Source of the DNA: Leucobacter sp. L43
GTDB lineage: Bacteria; Actinomycetota; Actinomycetes; Actinomycetales; Microbacteriaceae
Assembly (NCBI RefSeq): GCF_016597785.1
Contig: NZ_JAENJG010000002.1
Span: 248,001-312,000 of the forward strand
Direction: 5' to 3'
Length of the DNA stretch: 64,000 bases
This document shows positions 33,047 through 41,578 of the stretch, one piece after another. Both the position numbers and the translations under genes were made by a program. The notes below the pieces were generated by a model. The model was given only the letters and a program-made list of their open reading frames with translations. It made no database searches and was not told the origin of the DNA. How positions within the stretch are numbered: position 1 is the stretch's first letter; each line of letters starts with the position of its first letter.

Positions 33047-34054
33047 ATGAACCTCGAACAGATCCGTGGCTTCGTCGAGATCGCGCAGCTCGGGCACTTC
33101 ACCCGCGCCGCCGAGCGGCTCCACCTGGCCCAACCATCGCTCAGCAGGCAGATCTCAACCCTGGAAGCGGATCTCGGCGTCGAACTGCTGCACCGCGTCC
33201 GCGGCAACGTCGCTCTGACCCCAGCAGGGGAGCGGCTCCTGCCGATCGCGCGGCGGATGCTCGCCGACGCCGAGACCGCGCGCCACGAGATGACAGATCT
33301 CGCCGAGCTGCGACGCGGGCGCATACGGCTCGGCGCGACACCGACGCTCTGCACGAGCCTCGTCGCCGATGTGCTCGCCGCGTTCCGCGACCGCTACCCG
33401 GGCATCGAGATCGAGATTCTGGAGCGGGGCTCGCGGAGCCTCATCGCTGCGCTCGTCGAGGGAGCACTCGATCTTGCATTGATCGTAACGAGCGTGTCGT
33501 CCGGAGCGGCGCGTGCGGTGCTCGAACGCGAGCAGATTCTCAGCGAGCGTCTCGTCGTGGTGTCGGATCCGACCCGGCCGGATCCGTTCGGCCGCGACGA
33601 AACCGGTTCGGAGGACCCCGACCGTCCCGTCGAACTCGAGGAGCTCGCGCGAGTGCCGCAGGTCGTGTTTCCGGAGAACTACGATCTCAGGGTCACGGTG
33701 GACGCCGCGTTCCGCGCACGCGGAGTGACCCCGCTCGTCGCGGTCGAGGGAGCGGAGATGGACGCGGCGCTGAGCTTCGCCGGTCGAGGGATCGGCGTCG
33801 CCGTGGTGCCAGCGATGGTGGCGGCGGACCGCCCGATGCTGCGCACGGCTCCACTCGCTGACGCGGCGCTCTCGCGCACCGTGAGCATCGCGCGCCGCGT
33901 CGACATGGCTCCCACGCGCGCCTGCGCCGCGCTGCAGGCGGTGATCCGCGAGGTCGCCGACCGCGTCACCGCGCCCGGCGCCGAACTGTCGAATCTCGTG
34001 ACGCGCGTCGGAGGAGCTGCGGAAGCTAGGAGCGCTGCGCCTCGACCTGCTTGA
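33047..34054 (+). CDS. LysR-family transcriptional regulator
   Basis: The 335-residue protein has the LysR N-terminal winged helix-turn-helix, IRGFVEIAQLGHFTRAAERL followed by AQPSLSRQISTLEADLG and LLHRVRGNVALTPAGE, and a C-terminal periplasmic-binding-like effector domain (IRLGATPTLCTSLVADVL to IGVAVVPAMVAA). ATG 33047 fits a leaderless start after TACGCT; ATG 33041 is two codons upstream. It is divergent from the flavoprotein gene and most likely controls it in answer to a small organic acid. Its end overlaps the sufU gene by 29 bases. Confidence 0.9.
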   Translation: MNLEQIRGFVEIAQLGHFTRAAERLHLAQPSLSRQISTLEADLGVELLHRVRGNVALTPAGERLLPIARRMLADAETARHEMTDLAELRRGRIRLGATPTLCTSLVADVLAAFRDRYPGIEIEILERGSRSLIAALVEGALDLALIVTSVSSGAARAVLEREQILSERLVVVSDPTRPDPFGRDETGSEDPDRPVELEELARVPQVVFPENYDLRVTVDAAFRARGVTPLVAVEGAEMDAALSFAGRGIGVAVVPAMVAADRPMLRTAPLADAALSRTVSIARRVDMAPTRACAALQAVIREVADRVTAPGAELSNLVTRVGGAAEARSAAPRPA

Positions 34055-34496
34055 GGTCGGCCTCGAGAGCTACCCAGCCGAGCATCGCGCACTTGATCCG
34101 CATGACGAACTTGGAGACGCCCTGGAGCGCGACCGCGTCGCCGAGCAGTTCCTCGTCGGGATCGCCTTCGCCGCGCGCCTGGATCATCTCCCGGAATGCG
34201 TCGATGCGCGTCCGAGCCTCGTCGACGGTGAGGGCGTCGTCGCGCACCAGCTGCGACAGGATGGAGGCCGATGCCATCGAGATGGAGCACCCCTGACCCT
34301 GCCACGCCACCTGTCGGATGAGGCGGGTCTCGGGGTCGACTGAGATCGACAGATCGATCTCGTCGCCGCAGCTCGGATTGAACTCATGGTGCGACGCGGT
34401 CAACGCGGCCGCATCCGCCTCGAGTTCGCCCTTGCCGATCGGTCGCTTGGAGTGATCGAGGATCACCTCCTGGTACAACCCGTCCAGTGCACTCAT
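34026..34496 (-). CDS. sufU: SufU-type iron-sulfur assembly protein
   Basis: The 156-residue protein matches SufU. Zinc ligands are seen as Cys43 and Asp45 (NPSCGDE), Cys70 (GQGCSISMASAS) and Cys136 (RIKCAMLGW). SufU takes the persulfide from SufS and passes sulfur on to the SUF system. The gene overlaps sufS by four bases and follows it. The remaining suf genes (sufB, sufC, sufD) are not in the window. Confidence 0.95.
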   Translation of the reverse strand: MSALDGLYQEVILDHSKRPIGKGELEADAAALTASHHEFNPSCGDEIDLSISVDPETRLIRQVAWQGQGCSISMASASILSQLVRDDALTVDEARTRIDAFREMIQARGEGDPDEELLGDAVALQGVSKFVMRIKCAMLGWVALEADLKQVEAQRS

Positions 34497-35812
34497 GCCG
34501 AAACCTCCGCCCCGAAATACCGCTGAGCGCCGCGGAGCGCGTCGACGAAACGATCGACTTCGTCTTCGGTCGTGGTGACGTGCACGCTCGCGCGCGTACT
34601 CGACGTCAGGCCGAGCGCGCGATGCAGCGGCTGGGCGCAGTGGTGCCCGACGCGCACCCGCACCCCCTGCTCGTCGAGATACTGCCCCACATCGTGTGCA
34701 TGCACGCCCTCGACCGAGACTGCGGCCAGTGCCACGCGCTGCGCCGTATCGGCCGGCCCCAGCAGGTGCAGACCCGGCGTTTCCAGGATGCCGGCGACCA
34801 GCCGCTCGACGAGTTCGTGCTCGCGTGCGGCTGCGCGGCTCATGCCGATCGCGTTCAAGAAGGAGACCGCTGCGCCCATGCCGACCGCTTGTGAAACCGG
34901 CTGCGTTCCCGGCTCGAAACGCTGCGGAGCCGGCATGAACTGCGCCGACTCCATCGTGACCTTCGTGATCGCGGAGCCGCCGGTTCGTGCCGGCGGCAGT
35001 GCGTCGAGCATCTCCGGGCGCCCGTAGAGCACTCCGATGCCGTTCGGACCGAACATCTTGTGCCCGGAGAACGCTGCGAAGTCGACGCCGAGCGCGGTGA
35101 AGTCCACGGGGATGTGGGGCACCGACTGGCAGGCGTCGAGCACGGTGACCGCCCCGACCGCGTGCGCGAGCTCGACGAGCTCCGCGACGGGTGCGACGTA
35201 GCCGGTCACATTCGAAATGTGCGCGAATGCGAACACCCTGGTGCGCTCGGTCACTGCAGCGCGCGCGTCGTCGATGGTCCAGGTGCCGTCCGCCCGCACC
35301 GGAATGTACCGCAGGCTCGCTCCCGTTCGCTTCGCGAGCCGCTGCCAGGGAATGAGGTTCGCGTGGTGCTCGGCTTCCGTGATCAGGATCTCGTCACCGG
35401 GTTCGAGTCGGAAGCGCTCACTGCCGGAGACGCCGAGACCGGCGTTCGCCTCGCCGATGCCGGTGGCGACGAGGTTGAGCGCGTCGGTCGCGTTCTCCGC
35501 CCACACGATCTGCTCGGGCGCCTCCGCTCCCACGAAGGACGCCACGGCGGCGCGAGCACCCTCGAACGCCTCGGTGGCGGCTCCGACCGCGCCGCTGGTG
35601 CCGCGATGCACTGCGGCGTTCGACGACTCGATAAACCGGCGTTCGGCGTCGAGCACCCGGCCCGGGCGCTGCGACGTGGCGGCGGAATCGAGGTAGGCGG
35701 GAGCGAACTCGAGCGCGTCTTGCGCGACGAAGTACGGGAACTCCGCGCGCAGCAGCGCGACGTCTTCGGGGGTGAGCGCGGGATGCAGCGCGAGGTCAGG
35801 CATGTTCTCCAT
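34493..35812 (-). CDS. sufS: Cysteine desulfurase, SufS type
   Basis: The 439-residue group II cysteine desulfurase has PLP motifs AYLDSAATSQRPG, ITEAEHHANLIPWQ and the Schiff-base lysine in AFSGHKMFGPNGIGVLYG, and the catalytic cysteine in RVGHHCAQPLH, the short-loop form of SufS. ATG 35812 has AGAGG seven to twelve bases upstream; ATG 35803, three codons later, has GGAG close before it and is equally possible. It couples with sufU by a four-base overlap. It serves general iron-sulfur assembly, apart from the IscS-like enzyme in the NAD operon. Confidence 0.95.
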   Translation of the reverse strand: MENMPDLALHPALTPEDVALLRAEFPYFVAQDALEFAPAYLDSAATSQRPGRVLDAERRFIESSNAAVHRGTSGAVGAATEAFEGARAAVASFVGAEAPEQIVWAENATDALNLVATGIGEANAGLGVSGSERFRLEPGDEILITEAEHHANLIPWQRLAKRTGASLRYIPVRADGTWTIDDARAAVTERTRVFAFAHISNVTGYVAPVAELVELAHAVGAVTVLDACQSVPHIPVDFTALGVDFAAFSGHKMFGPNGIGVLYGRPEMLDALPPARTGGSAITKVTMESAQFMPAPQRFEPGTQPVSQAVGMGAAVSFLNAIGMSRAAAREHELVERLVAGILETPGLHLLGPADTAQRVALAAVSVEGVHAHDVGQYLDEQGVRVRVGHHCAQPLHRALGLTSSTRASVHVTTTEDEVDRFVDALRGAQRYFGAEVSA

Positions 35813-35870
35813 TCTTCCACCTCTCGGGGTGGCGGTACCGGCCTGCAGTGCAACGCCGCCGAGCACCGCG

Positions 35871-37163
35871 CTATTCCGCGTCGAGCGTCACCGGCGCAGT
35901 GTTCGGACCGTGCCCGGCGCGATCGTCCGCTCCGCTCAGCCACCAGTTGATCGCGCCGGCCGCGAGCGCCAGCACGGCGGCCGCGAGCGGCAGCACGAGC
36001 GCCGCGCGCGTGCCGAGATCGGTCGCGACGACGCCGGTCAGGGCGGCGGCAGCCGACTGGCCCACCATGAGTCCGGAGCCGAGCATCGTCATGACGGTCG
36101 CCGAGCGGCCGACGGGACTGCGTGCGGCGCCGAAACTGTAGAGCGTCACGAGGAGCGGCCCGACGCCGATGCCCATGATCGCCAGGCTGAGCAGAATCGA
36201 GGGCACGTCGTGCGACCACTGCAGCAGCACGGCGCCAGCCACGATGCAGACCGCGAACACGGGCCACCGGGCGCGAAGCGAGAAGCGCGGGGGAAGCGCC
36301 GCGACCCCGATGGCGAAGATCGCGGAGCCCACGCCCATCGCCCCGTAGATCAGACCGGCACTCTCGGGATCGCCGCGATCCTGCATGAACGACGTGAGCG
36401 ACGTGAGCATCGAGCCGAAGAACAACCCAACGGTCACGATGCCGAACACCGTCACGAGGAGCGCGGGTCGTGCGAGTTCCGACGCGGGAGCGAGCACTGC
36501 CGCGCGCTGCTCCGGGGATTGCGCGGGCGCGCTCGTCCGGTGCAGGGCGAAGGCGGTGACGAAGAGCAGCGTGAGCACGGCAGCGCCCACGATCGGCGCC
36601 CACGCGCCGATCGTGGTGGCGAGCACGCCGACGATCACCGGGCCGAACACGAAGATGACCTCGTCGGCGGCCGACTCGTAGGCGAGCACGTTCGACAGCA
36701 CCCTCGGCCGCCGCTGCGCCGGCAGATCGTGCGCGACGATCGCGACGAGCCTCGAACGCGACATCGGCGACGTCTGCGGCACCGTGGCGCCGGCGAGGAA
36801 TGATCCGAGGAACAGCACCCACGTCGGCAGCGGGCTGAACGCGATCCAGGCCAGGGCGCCGAGCAGTGCGCTGTTCGCGATGGCGGCGATGAGCAGTGTT
36901 GGCCGCTGCCCGTAACGGTCTGCCGCCGCGCCGATGAGGGGCCCGACGCAGGCGACGCCCAGCCCGACCATCGCCGAGTTGAGACCGCCGAGTTCAACGG
37001 AGCCGCGCGCGGAGACGACGAGCGTGAGCACGCCGATCACCATCATCGCGAACGGCAGACGCGAGACGAGGGCGAGCGGGTAGTACAGCTTCCCGGTTCG
37101 ACTCAGGAGCGTGACCCCGCGGGGCGACGTGTCAGGGACCGGGTGCTCGCTCGTCTGATGCAT
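35871..37163 (-). CDS. MFS transporter (12-helix type)
   Basis: The 430-residue membrane protein has about 12 hydrophobic segments. The first half has GGLNSAMVGLGVACVGPLIGA then AADRYGQRPTLL, the MFS motif A region, and MSRSRLVAIVAHDL. The central loop (ALHRTSAPAQSPEQ) is hydrophilic. It ends 59 bases upstream of the sufS start. The DsbA-like gene upstream ends 24 bases before it. TAGACT at 37173-37178 is a possible -10. The substrate is unknown. Confidence 0.85.
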   Translation of the reverse strand: MHQTSEHPVPDTSPRGVTLLSRTGKLYYPLALVSRLPFAMMVIGVLTLVVSARGSVELGGLNSAMVGLGVACVGPLIGAAADRYGQRPTLLIAAIANSALLGALAWIAFSPLPTWVLFLGSFLAGATVPQTSPMSRSRLVAIVAHDLPAQRRPRVLSNVLAYESAADEVIFVFGPVIVGVLATTIGAWAPIVGAAVLTLLFVTAFALHRTSAPAQSPEQRAAVLAPASELARPALLVTVFGIVTVGLFFGSMLTSLTSFMQDRGDPESAGLIYGAMGVGSAIFAIGVAALPPRFSLRARWPVFAVCIVAGAVLLQWSHDVPSILLSLAIMGIGVGPLLVTLYSFGAARSPVGRSATVMTMLGSGLMVGQSAAAALTGVVATDLGTRAALVLPLAAAVLALAAGAINWWLSGADDRAGHGPNTAPVTLDAE

Positions 37164-37186
37164 AGCCGGCCGAGTCTAGCAGCTCG

Positions 37187-38266
37187 TTATGAGACGGATC
37201 CCACGGCGACTTCCTGCTCGGCGAGGAAATCGGTGAACGCCTGCGCGTCACCGGGGGAGCCCGTGAAGGGAACGCCGTCGACGACGACGAACGGCGTGCC
37301 GGTCACGGCGAGCTGCGGATCCTCAGCGCCCGGCACGGGATTGTCGAACACCCACTCGTTGAGCGCCTGGGCGAAGGGCACGAACCGCTCTGACTCGATG
37401 CACGATCGCACGTCGTCGTTCGCGCCGCCCGCCGCCTCGTCGACCGCGTCGATCAACGCACCGTTGTCGAGTCCGCCGGTCGTCTCCGCCGGCTGCACCG
37501 CCGGATCGAACAGGTGGCGGTGCACCTTCCATGCGGCTTCCGGCTGCGCTTCCGCCACGCACGCCATGGCGGCCGAGGCGCGCGACGAGTACTGGTCTGG
37601 GGAGATGCGATCGAGGAATGTCAGCGGAGTGATCTCGACCGATGCCTGGCCGCTCTCCATCAGCCGCTCGAGCGTTTCCCCGTTCGTGGTCTCGAAGACG
37701 GAGCAGGAGGGGCAGCGGTAATCGACGTACACGCGAACCGCGTGCGCCTCGGCTCCCGCCTCCTGCGGTTCGGGGGCGCCGCTGCTCGGAATCTCGGATC
37801 GGACCACGCCGTCCTGATCGAACACGATGCCTCCCGTGGCCATGTTCTCGGGCCACGACATCGGATCCTCCGAACCCTGTGGCTCGTCTGCAGCGCCGGG
37901 GGCGCCGGAATGGGAGCCGGACGGGGCGGTGATCGAGCCCGCGAGAGTCACGGCCGACACCACGCCCAGCACCAGCGCGACGAGCAGCGCGAGCGCTCCG
38001 GAGGCGAGCCCGACGACCGCCGGAGCACGGCGGCTGCGGGAGATCACACCGACGATGCCGAGCACCACCGCTGCGACGGCGAGCAGCGCTCCGAGAATCG
38101 CACCGAGACCGAAGTAGAACGCGGAGACGATCACCGTGACCAGAGCGGCGAGACCGAGCGCCATGGCTGCGATCGAGAGGTTGCCCTTGCCGCGTCGCCG
38201 CGATGCCGAGCCCGATTCGGCGTAGGGGTGGGGCGGTGCTGGCACTGGTTGCTGTGGATCGGTCAT
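37187..38266 (-). CDS. Membrane-anchored DsbA-like thioredoxin-fold protein
   Basis: The 359-residue protein has a Pro-rich cytoplasmic start, then three hydrophobic segments near residues 30-110, and a C-terminal thioredoxin_4/DsbA domain outside the membrane. The redox motif is CPSC in YVDYRCPSCSVFE, and the cis-Pro loop is TGTPFVVVDGVPF. Two further cysteines (AMACVAEA and RSCIESER) may form a structural disulfide. It probably oxidises or isomerises disulfides in exported proteins. CAGAAT lies six bases before the ATG, fitting a leaderless start, divergent from rsmI. Confidence 0.87.
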   Translation of the reverse strand: MTDPQQPVPAPPHPYAESGSASRRRGKGNLSIAAMALGLAALVTVIVSAFYFGLGAILGALLAVAAVVLGIVGVISRSRRAPAVVGLASGALALLVALVLGVVSAVTLAGSITAPSGSHSGAPGAADEPQGSEDPMSWPENMATGGIVFDQDGVVRSEIPSSGAPEPQEAGAEAHAVRVYVDYRCPSCSVFETTNGETLERLMESGQASVEITPLTFLDRISPDQYSSRASAAMACVAEAQPEAAWKVHRHLFDPAVQPAETTGGLDNGALIDAVDEAAGGANDDVRSCIESERFVPFAQALNEWVFDNPVPGAEDPQLAVTGTPFVVVDGVPFTGSPGDAQAFTDFLAEQEVAVGSVS

Positions 38267-38272
38267 GGATTC

Positions 38273-38278
38273 ATTCTG
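38273..38278 (-). promoter_or_regulatory. Possible leaderless -10 (CAGAAT)
   Basis: CAGAAT on the minus strand ends six bases before ATG 38266 of the DsbA-like gene. There is no clear ribosome site. Confidence 0.3.
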
Positions 38279-38336
38279 TCAGCAGGCCCACGCCAGGGCG
38301 CCGCACCCGCCGCACCCGCCAGGTGACGCGCGCGCA

Positions 38337-38342
38337 TACGAT
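38337..38342 (+). promoter_or_regulatory. Likely leaderless -10 (TACGAT)
   Basis: TACGAT ends six bases before ATG 38349 of rsmI. Confidence 0.4.
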
Positions 38343-38348
38343 TGAGGC

Positions 38349-39167
38349 ATGATCCTTCTCGCGGCGACGCCGATCGGAAACCTCGGTGACGCCTCCGCGC
38401 GGCTCCGCAGCACCTTCGAGGAAGCGACCGTCGTGGCCGCGGAGGACACGCGTCACACCGCCCAGCTGCTCCGTCTCCTCGGAATCGAGAATCGACCGGA
38501 ACTCATCGCGCTGCACGATCACAACGAGCACGAGCGGGCGGCAGCGCTCGTCGAACGCGCGCAGACTGAAGACATCGTGCTGGTGAGCGACGCCGGCATG
38601 CCGACCGTTTCCGACCCCGGGTTCCGAGTGGTGCAACTGGCCGCCGAGCGCGGGGTCCCCGTCAGTGCGATCCCCGGCCCGAGCGCGGTCATCACGGCCC
38701 TCGCCGTAGCCGGCCTCCCGACCGATCGTTTCGCCTTCGAGGGCTTCCTGCCCCGCAAATCCGGCGAGCGCGCGCGTGCCGTCAGCGCACTCGCCGCCGA
38801 ACGGCGAACGCTGGTCTTCTTCGAGTCGCCCAGCCGGCTCGCGGCGTCGCTCGGCGACCTCGCCGACGCGTTCGGGGATGATCGCGCGGCGGCGGTCTGC
38901 CGCGAGCTCACGAAGCTGCACGAGGAGGTGCGGCGGGGAGGTCTGCGCGAGCTCGCCGCCTGGGCCGCAGACGGGGTGCGAGGAGAGATCGTCGTGGTGG
39001 TGAGCGGCGCGGCGTCGAGCGCTGCATCGCCCGAATCGGCGCTCGTCGAGGTGCAGGCCAGAGTGCAGGCGGGAGAGCGTCTCAAGGACGCGACTCGGGC
39101 CGTGGCCGAGGCCACCGGTCTCTCATCGCGGGAGCTGTACGCGGCCGCGCTCGCCAGCCGTCGGTGA
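38349..39167 (+). CDS. rsmI: 16S rRNA (cytidine1402-2'-O)-methyltransferase
   Basis: The 272-residue tetrapyrrole-methylase-fold enzyme methylates C1402 of 16S rRNA at the ribose. Motifs are LLAATPIGNLGDASARLR at the start, VVAAEDTRHTAQLLRLLGI, LVSDAGMPTVSDPGFRVV and ALAVAGLPTDRFAFEGFLPRK, which define the RsmI family. It is divergent from the DsbA-like gene, 82 bases between the starts, and precedes the FKBP lipoprotein gene by 172 bases. Confidence 0.95.
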   Translation: MILLAATPIGNLGDASARLRSTFEEATVVAAEDTRHTAQLLRLLGIENRPELIALHDHNEHERAAALVERAQTEDIVLVSDAGMPTVSDPGFRVVQLAAERGVPVSAIPGPSAVITALAVAGLPTDRFAFEGFLPRKSGERARAVSALAAERRTLVFFESPSRLAASLGDLADAFGDDRAAAVCRELTKLHEEVRRGGLRELAAWAADGVRGEIVVVVSGAASSAASPESALVEVQARVQAGERLKDATRAVAEATGLSSRELYAAALASRR

Positions 39168-39339
39168 AGCGCGGCGTCTGCGCGTCGGCTCGCGATCACA
39201 GGCGAAGGTCGGAAGCCTCCCAGCCGCCGGGCAGCGCAATGCGCCATACTCGAAACGCATTCATGGCCGCGCGCCCACCGCACCTCCTTGTGCATCGGAA
39301 CGGACGCGGCTCCTCGCGACTCGAAGGACTCCTATCACC

Positions 39340-40383
39340 GTGAAACTGACGCGCGCCATCGCCCCTGCCGCCCTCGTTGGCGCACTGCTCCTGGTCGGCT
39401 GCTCGAGCGGCGGCGGATCGGCGAGCGCCGATGCTTCCGGCACCGATTGCCTCGCTTCCGGTTCGGCCAGTTCCAGTGTGAAGGTCTCCGGTTCGGTCGG
39501 CGAGGATCTCGAACTCACCTCGGACACCCCGGTGGAGGCTGACAAGATGCAGCGCTCCGTGCTGGAAGCGGGCGAGGGGGACGTCGTCGAGGAGGGGCAG
39601 TCGGTGCTCACATCGATGACGCTCTTCAACGGTGCCGACGGGTCGGCGCTGCAGCAGCTTCCCGCGAGCGCGATCCCGGTCGAGAAATCGGGGCTCGCCG
39701 AGTGGGCGTACGACGGTCTGCGGTGCGCCACCGCCGGCGAGCAGATCGCGCTCGCCGCTCCGTACGCCGACGTCTTCGGCGAGACGCCGCCCGAGCAGAC
39801 CGGTCTCGAGAACATCACCGCCGACGACTCGCTCGTCATCGTGATGGAGTTCGGGGAGATCACCGATGCGGGCGACGCTGCCGCTGCGACGGGCGAGCCG
39901 GGAACGCTGAAGAGCGATGAGCTGCTCTCCAAGGCGGAGGGCAAGCAGGTCGCCGCGCCCGACGGGTTCCCGACGGTCAAGCTCGCCGAGGACGGCGAGC
40001 CGACGATCACCGTCCCGGACGGCCTCGAGGCACCCGACAAGCTCGAGATCGCCACGCTCGTCGAGGGCGACGGCGAAGAGGTGCAGCCGGGCGATCGCGT
40101 CTACGTGAACTACCGCGGCGTGATCTGGCGCACCGGCGAGGAGTTCGATTCGAGCTGGAGCCGCGGAGAGCCCACCGACTTCCTCACGACCCAGGTCATC
40201 GGCGGATTCCAGAAGGCCCTCGAGGGCCAGAAGGTCGGTTCCCAGGTCATCTCCGTGGTGCCGGCCGAGGACGGCGGCTACGGTGCGGCGACGCTGGAGC
40301 AGCAGGGGCATCAGGGCGACGACGTGATGGTCTTCGTGCTCGACATCCTCGGCACGGTGCACGCGGACGCGCCCGCCGAGTAG
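39340..40383 (+). CDS. FKBP-type peptidyl-prolyl isomerase lipoprotein
   Basis: The 347-residue protein starts with a lipoprotein signal; the lipobox is LVGC with Cys21, followed by a Ser/Gly-rich tether. The C-terminal 110 residues are an FKBP domain (VQPGDRVYVNYRGVIWRTGE, FDSSW, QVIGGFQKALEGQKVGSQV, VPAEDGGYG). The middle region has partial similarity to a second, degenerate FKBP unit (VEEGQSVLTSMTLFNGADG). It is expected on the outer face of the membrane, helping exported proteins fold. The GTG start was chosen to give the full signal; an AAGGA is about eleven bases upstream. Confidence 0.9.
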   Translation: MKLTRAIAPAALVGALLLVGCSSGGGSASADASGTDCLASGSASSSVKVSGSVGEDLELTSDTPVEADKMQRSVLEAGEGDVVEEGQSVLTSMTLFNGADGSALQQLPASAIPVEKSGLAEWAYDGLRCATAGEQIALAAPYADVFGETPPEQTGLENITADDSLVIVMEFGEITDAGDAAAATGEPGTLKSDELLSKAEGKQVAAPDGFPTVKLAEDGEPTITVPDGLEAPDKLEIATLVEGDGEEVQPGDRVYVNYRGVIWRTGEEFDSSWSRGEPTDFLTTQVIGGFQKALEGQKVGSQVISVVPAEDGGYGAATLEQQGHQGDDVMVFVLDILGTVHADAPAE

Positions 40384-40386
40384 CCT
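40381..40386 (+). promoter_or_regulatory. Possible internal -10 (TAGCCT) before dxr
   Basis: TAGCCT contains the FKBP stop codon and ends six bases before ATG 40393, the spacing seen at other leaderless starts here. A weak CTGGAG ribosome site overlaps it, so read-through from the FKBP gene is also possible. Confidence 0.35.
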
Positions 40387-40392
40387 GGAGCG

Positions 40393-41481
40393 ATGAAGCG
40401 CGTCATCGTCCTCGGTTCCACCGGATCCATCGGCGAGCAGGCGCTCGACGTCATCCGCAAGCATCCTGCGAAGTATCAGGTCTCCGGCCTCATCGCAGGG
40501 ACGCAGGCGGATCGCCTGCGCGAGCAGGCGGACGAGTTCAACGTCGAGCACACCGGTCTCGGCGCCGACGCCGCGGTGCAGCTCATCCGCGACGTGCAGG
40601 CGGATGTCGTGCTCAACGGCATCACCGGCTCCGTCGGGCTCGGCCCCACCATCGCCGCGCTCGAAGCCGGGCGCACGCTCGCGCTCGCGAACAAGGAATC
40701 GCTCATCGTCGGCGGCGATCTGGTGACCGGGCTCGCGGCTCCCGGGCAGATCGTTCCGGTCGATTCCGAGCACTCCGCGATCGCGCAGGCGCTGCGGTCG
40801 GGCAGCCGCGACGAGGTGCGCCGCCTCATCCTGACGGCGTCTGGCGGACCATTCCGGGGTCGCACACGCGAGCAGCTGCGCGATGTGACGCCCGCCGAGG
40901 CGATGACTCACCCCACCTGGAACATGGGCCGCGTGGTGACGACGAACTCGTCGACGATGGTGAACAAGGGGCTCGAGGTGATCGAGGCTCACCTGCTCTT
41001 CGGTGTCTCCTACGGCGATATCGAGGTCGTGGTGCACCCGCAATCGGTGGTGCACTCCATGGTGGAGTTCATCGACGGGTCGACCATCGCCCAGGCCTCG
41101 CCCCCGGACATGCGGCTGCCCATCGCACTGGGGCTGTCATGGCCGGATCGCATGGGCAATGTCGGAGTTCCGCTCGACTGGCGGTCGGCGACGGCGTGGG
41201 AGTTCGAGCCGCTCGATTCGGCCGCGTTCCCCGCCGTCGACCTCGCCAAGGAGGTCGGTCGGGCCAGACTCACGTATCCGGCGGTCTACAACGCCGTGAA
41301 CGAGGAGGCGGTCGACGCGTTCCACGCCGGTCGCATCGGGTTCTTGGACATCGTCAACACCGTGCGCCGGGTGGTCGAGGCGCACGAGACGCCGGCGCAG
41401 CTCACGCTCGAGTCCCTCGCCGAGGCCGAGCGCTGGGCGCGCGAGCGCGCGCAACTGGCGATCGACGCGCGCGGGCGCTGA
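40393..41481 (+). CDS. dxr: 1-deoxy-D-xylulose 5-phosphate reductoisomerase
   Basis: The 362-residue enzyme makes MEP from DXP using NADPH, the committed step of non-mevalonate isoprenoid synthesis. The NADPH site is VIVLGSTGSIGEQALDVI, with LALANKESLIVGG and PVDSEHSAIAQAL for metal and substrate and the flexible-loop motif ASGGPFRGR; MNKGLEVIEAHLLFG appears as TMVNKGLEVIEAHLLFG. It is followed by rseP and ispG, a common actinobacterial order. It begins nine bases after the FKBP stop. Confidence 0.97.
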   Translation: MKRVIVLGSTGSIGEQALDVIRKHPAKYQVSGLIAGTQADRLREQADEFNVEHTGLGADAAVQLIRDVQADVVLNGITGSVGLGPTIAALEAGRTLALANKESLIVGGDLVTGLAAPGQIVPVDSEHSAIAQALRSGSRDEVRRLILTASGGPFRGRTREQLRDVTPAEAMTHPTWNMGRVVTTNSSTMVNKGLEVIEAHLLFGVSYGDIEVVVHPQSVVHSMVEFIDGSTIAQASPPDMRLPIALGLSWPDRMGNVGVPLDWRSATAWEFEPLDSAAFPAVDLAKEVGRARLTYPAVYNAVNEEAVDAFHAGRIGFLDIVNTVRRVVEAHETPAQLTLESLAEAERWARERAQLAIDARGR

Positions 41482-41566
41482 CGCGAGCCGCAGTCGAACC
41501 GCGCTGCGACCGACGGTGATCCTGAGAAGGCCTGCGGCTTCCCCGAAACTCCCCAGCGGTGCGCAG

Positions 41567-41572
41567 TAGCCT
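41567..41572 (+). promoter_or_regulatory. Likely leaderless -10 (TAGCCT)
   Basis: TAGCCT ends six bases before GTG 41579 of rseP, and no ribosome site is present. Confidence 0.45.
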
Positions 41573-41578
41573 GAGCGG

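Noticed and set aside
37164-37186. A leaderless start for the MFS gene at 37163
   Set aside because: The TAGACT hexamer ends nine bases from the ATG, longer than the six or seven seen elsewhere, so it was only mentioned as possible.
39196-41055. A 619-codon frame opposite the FKBP and dxr genes
   Set aside because: Antisense shadow, His- and Asp-rich without any domain.
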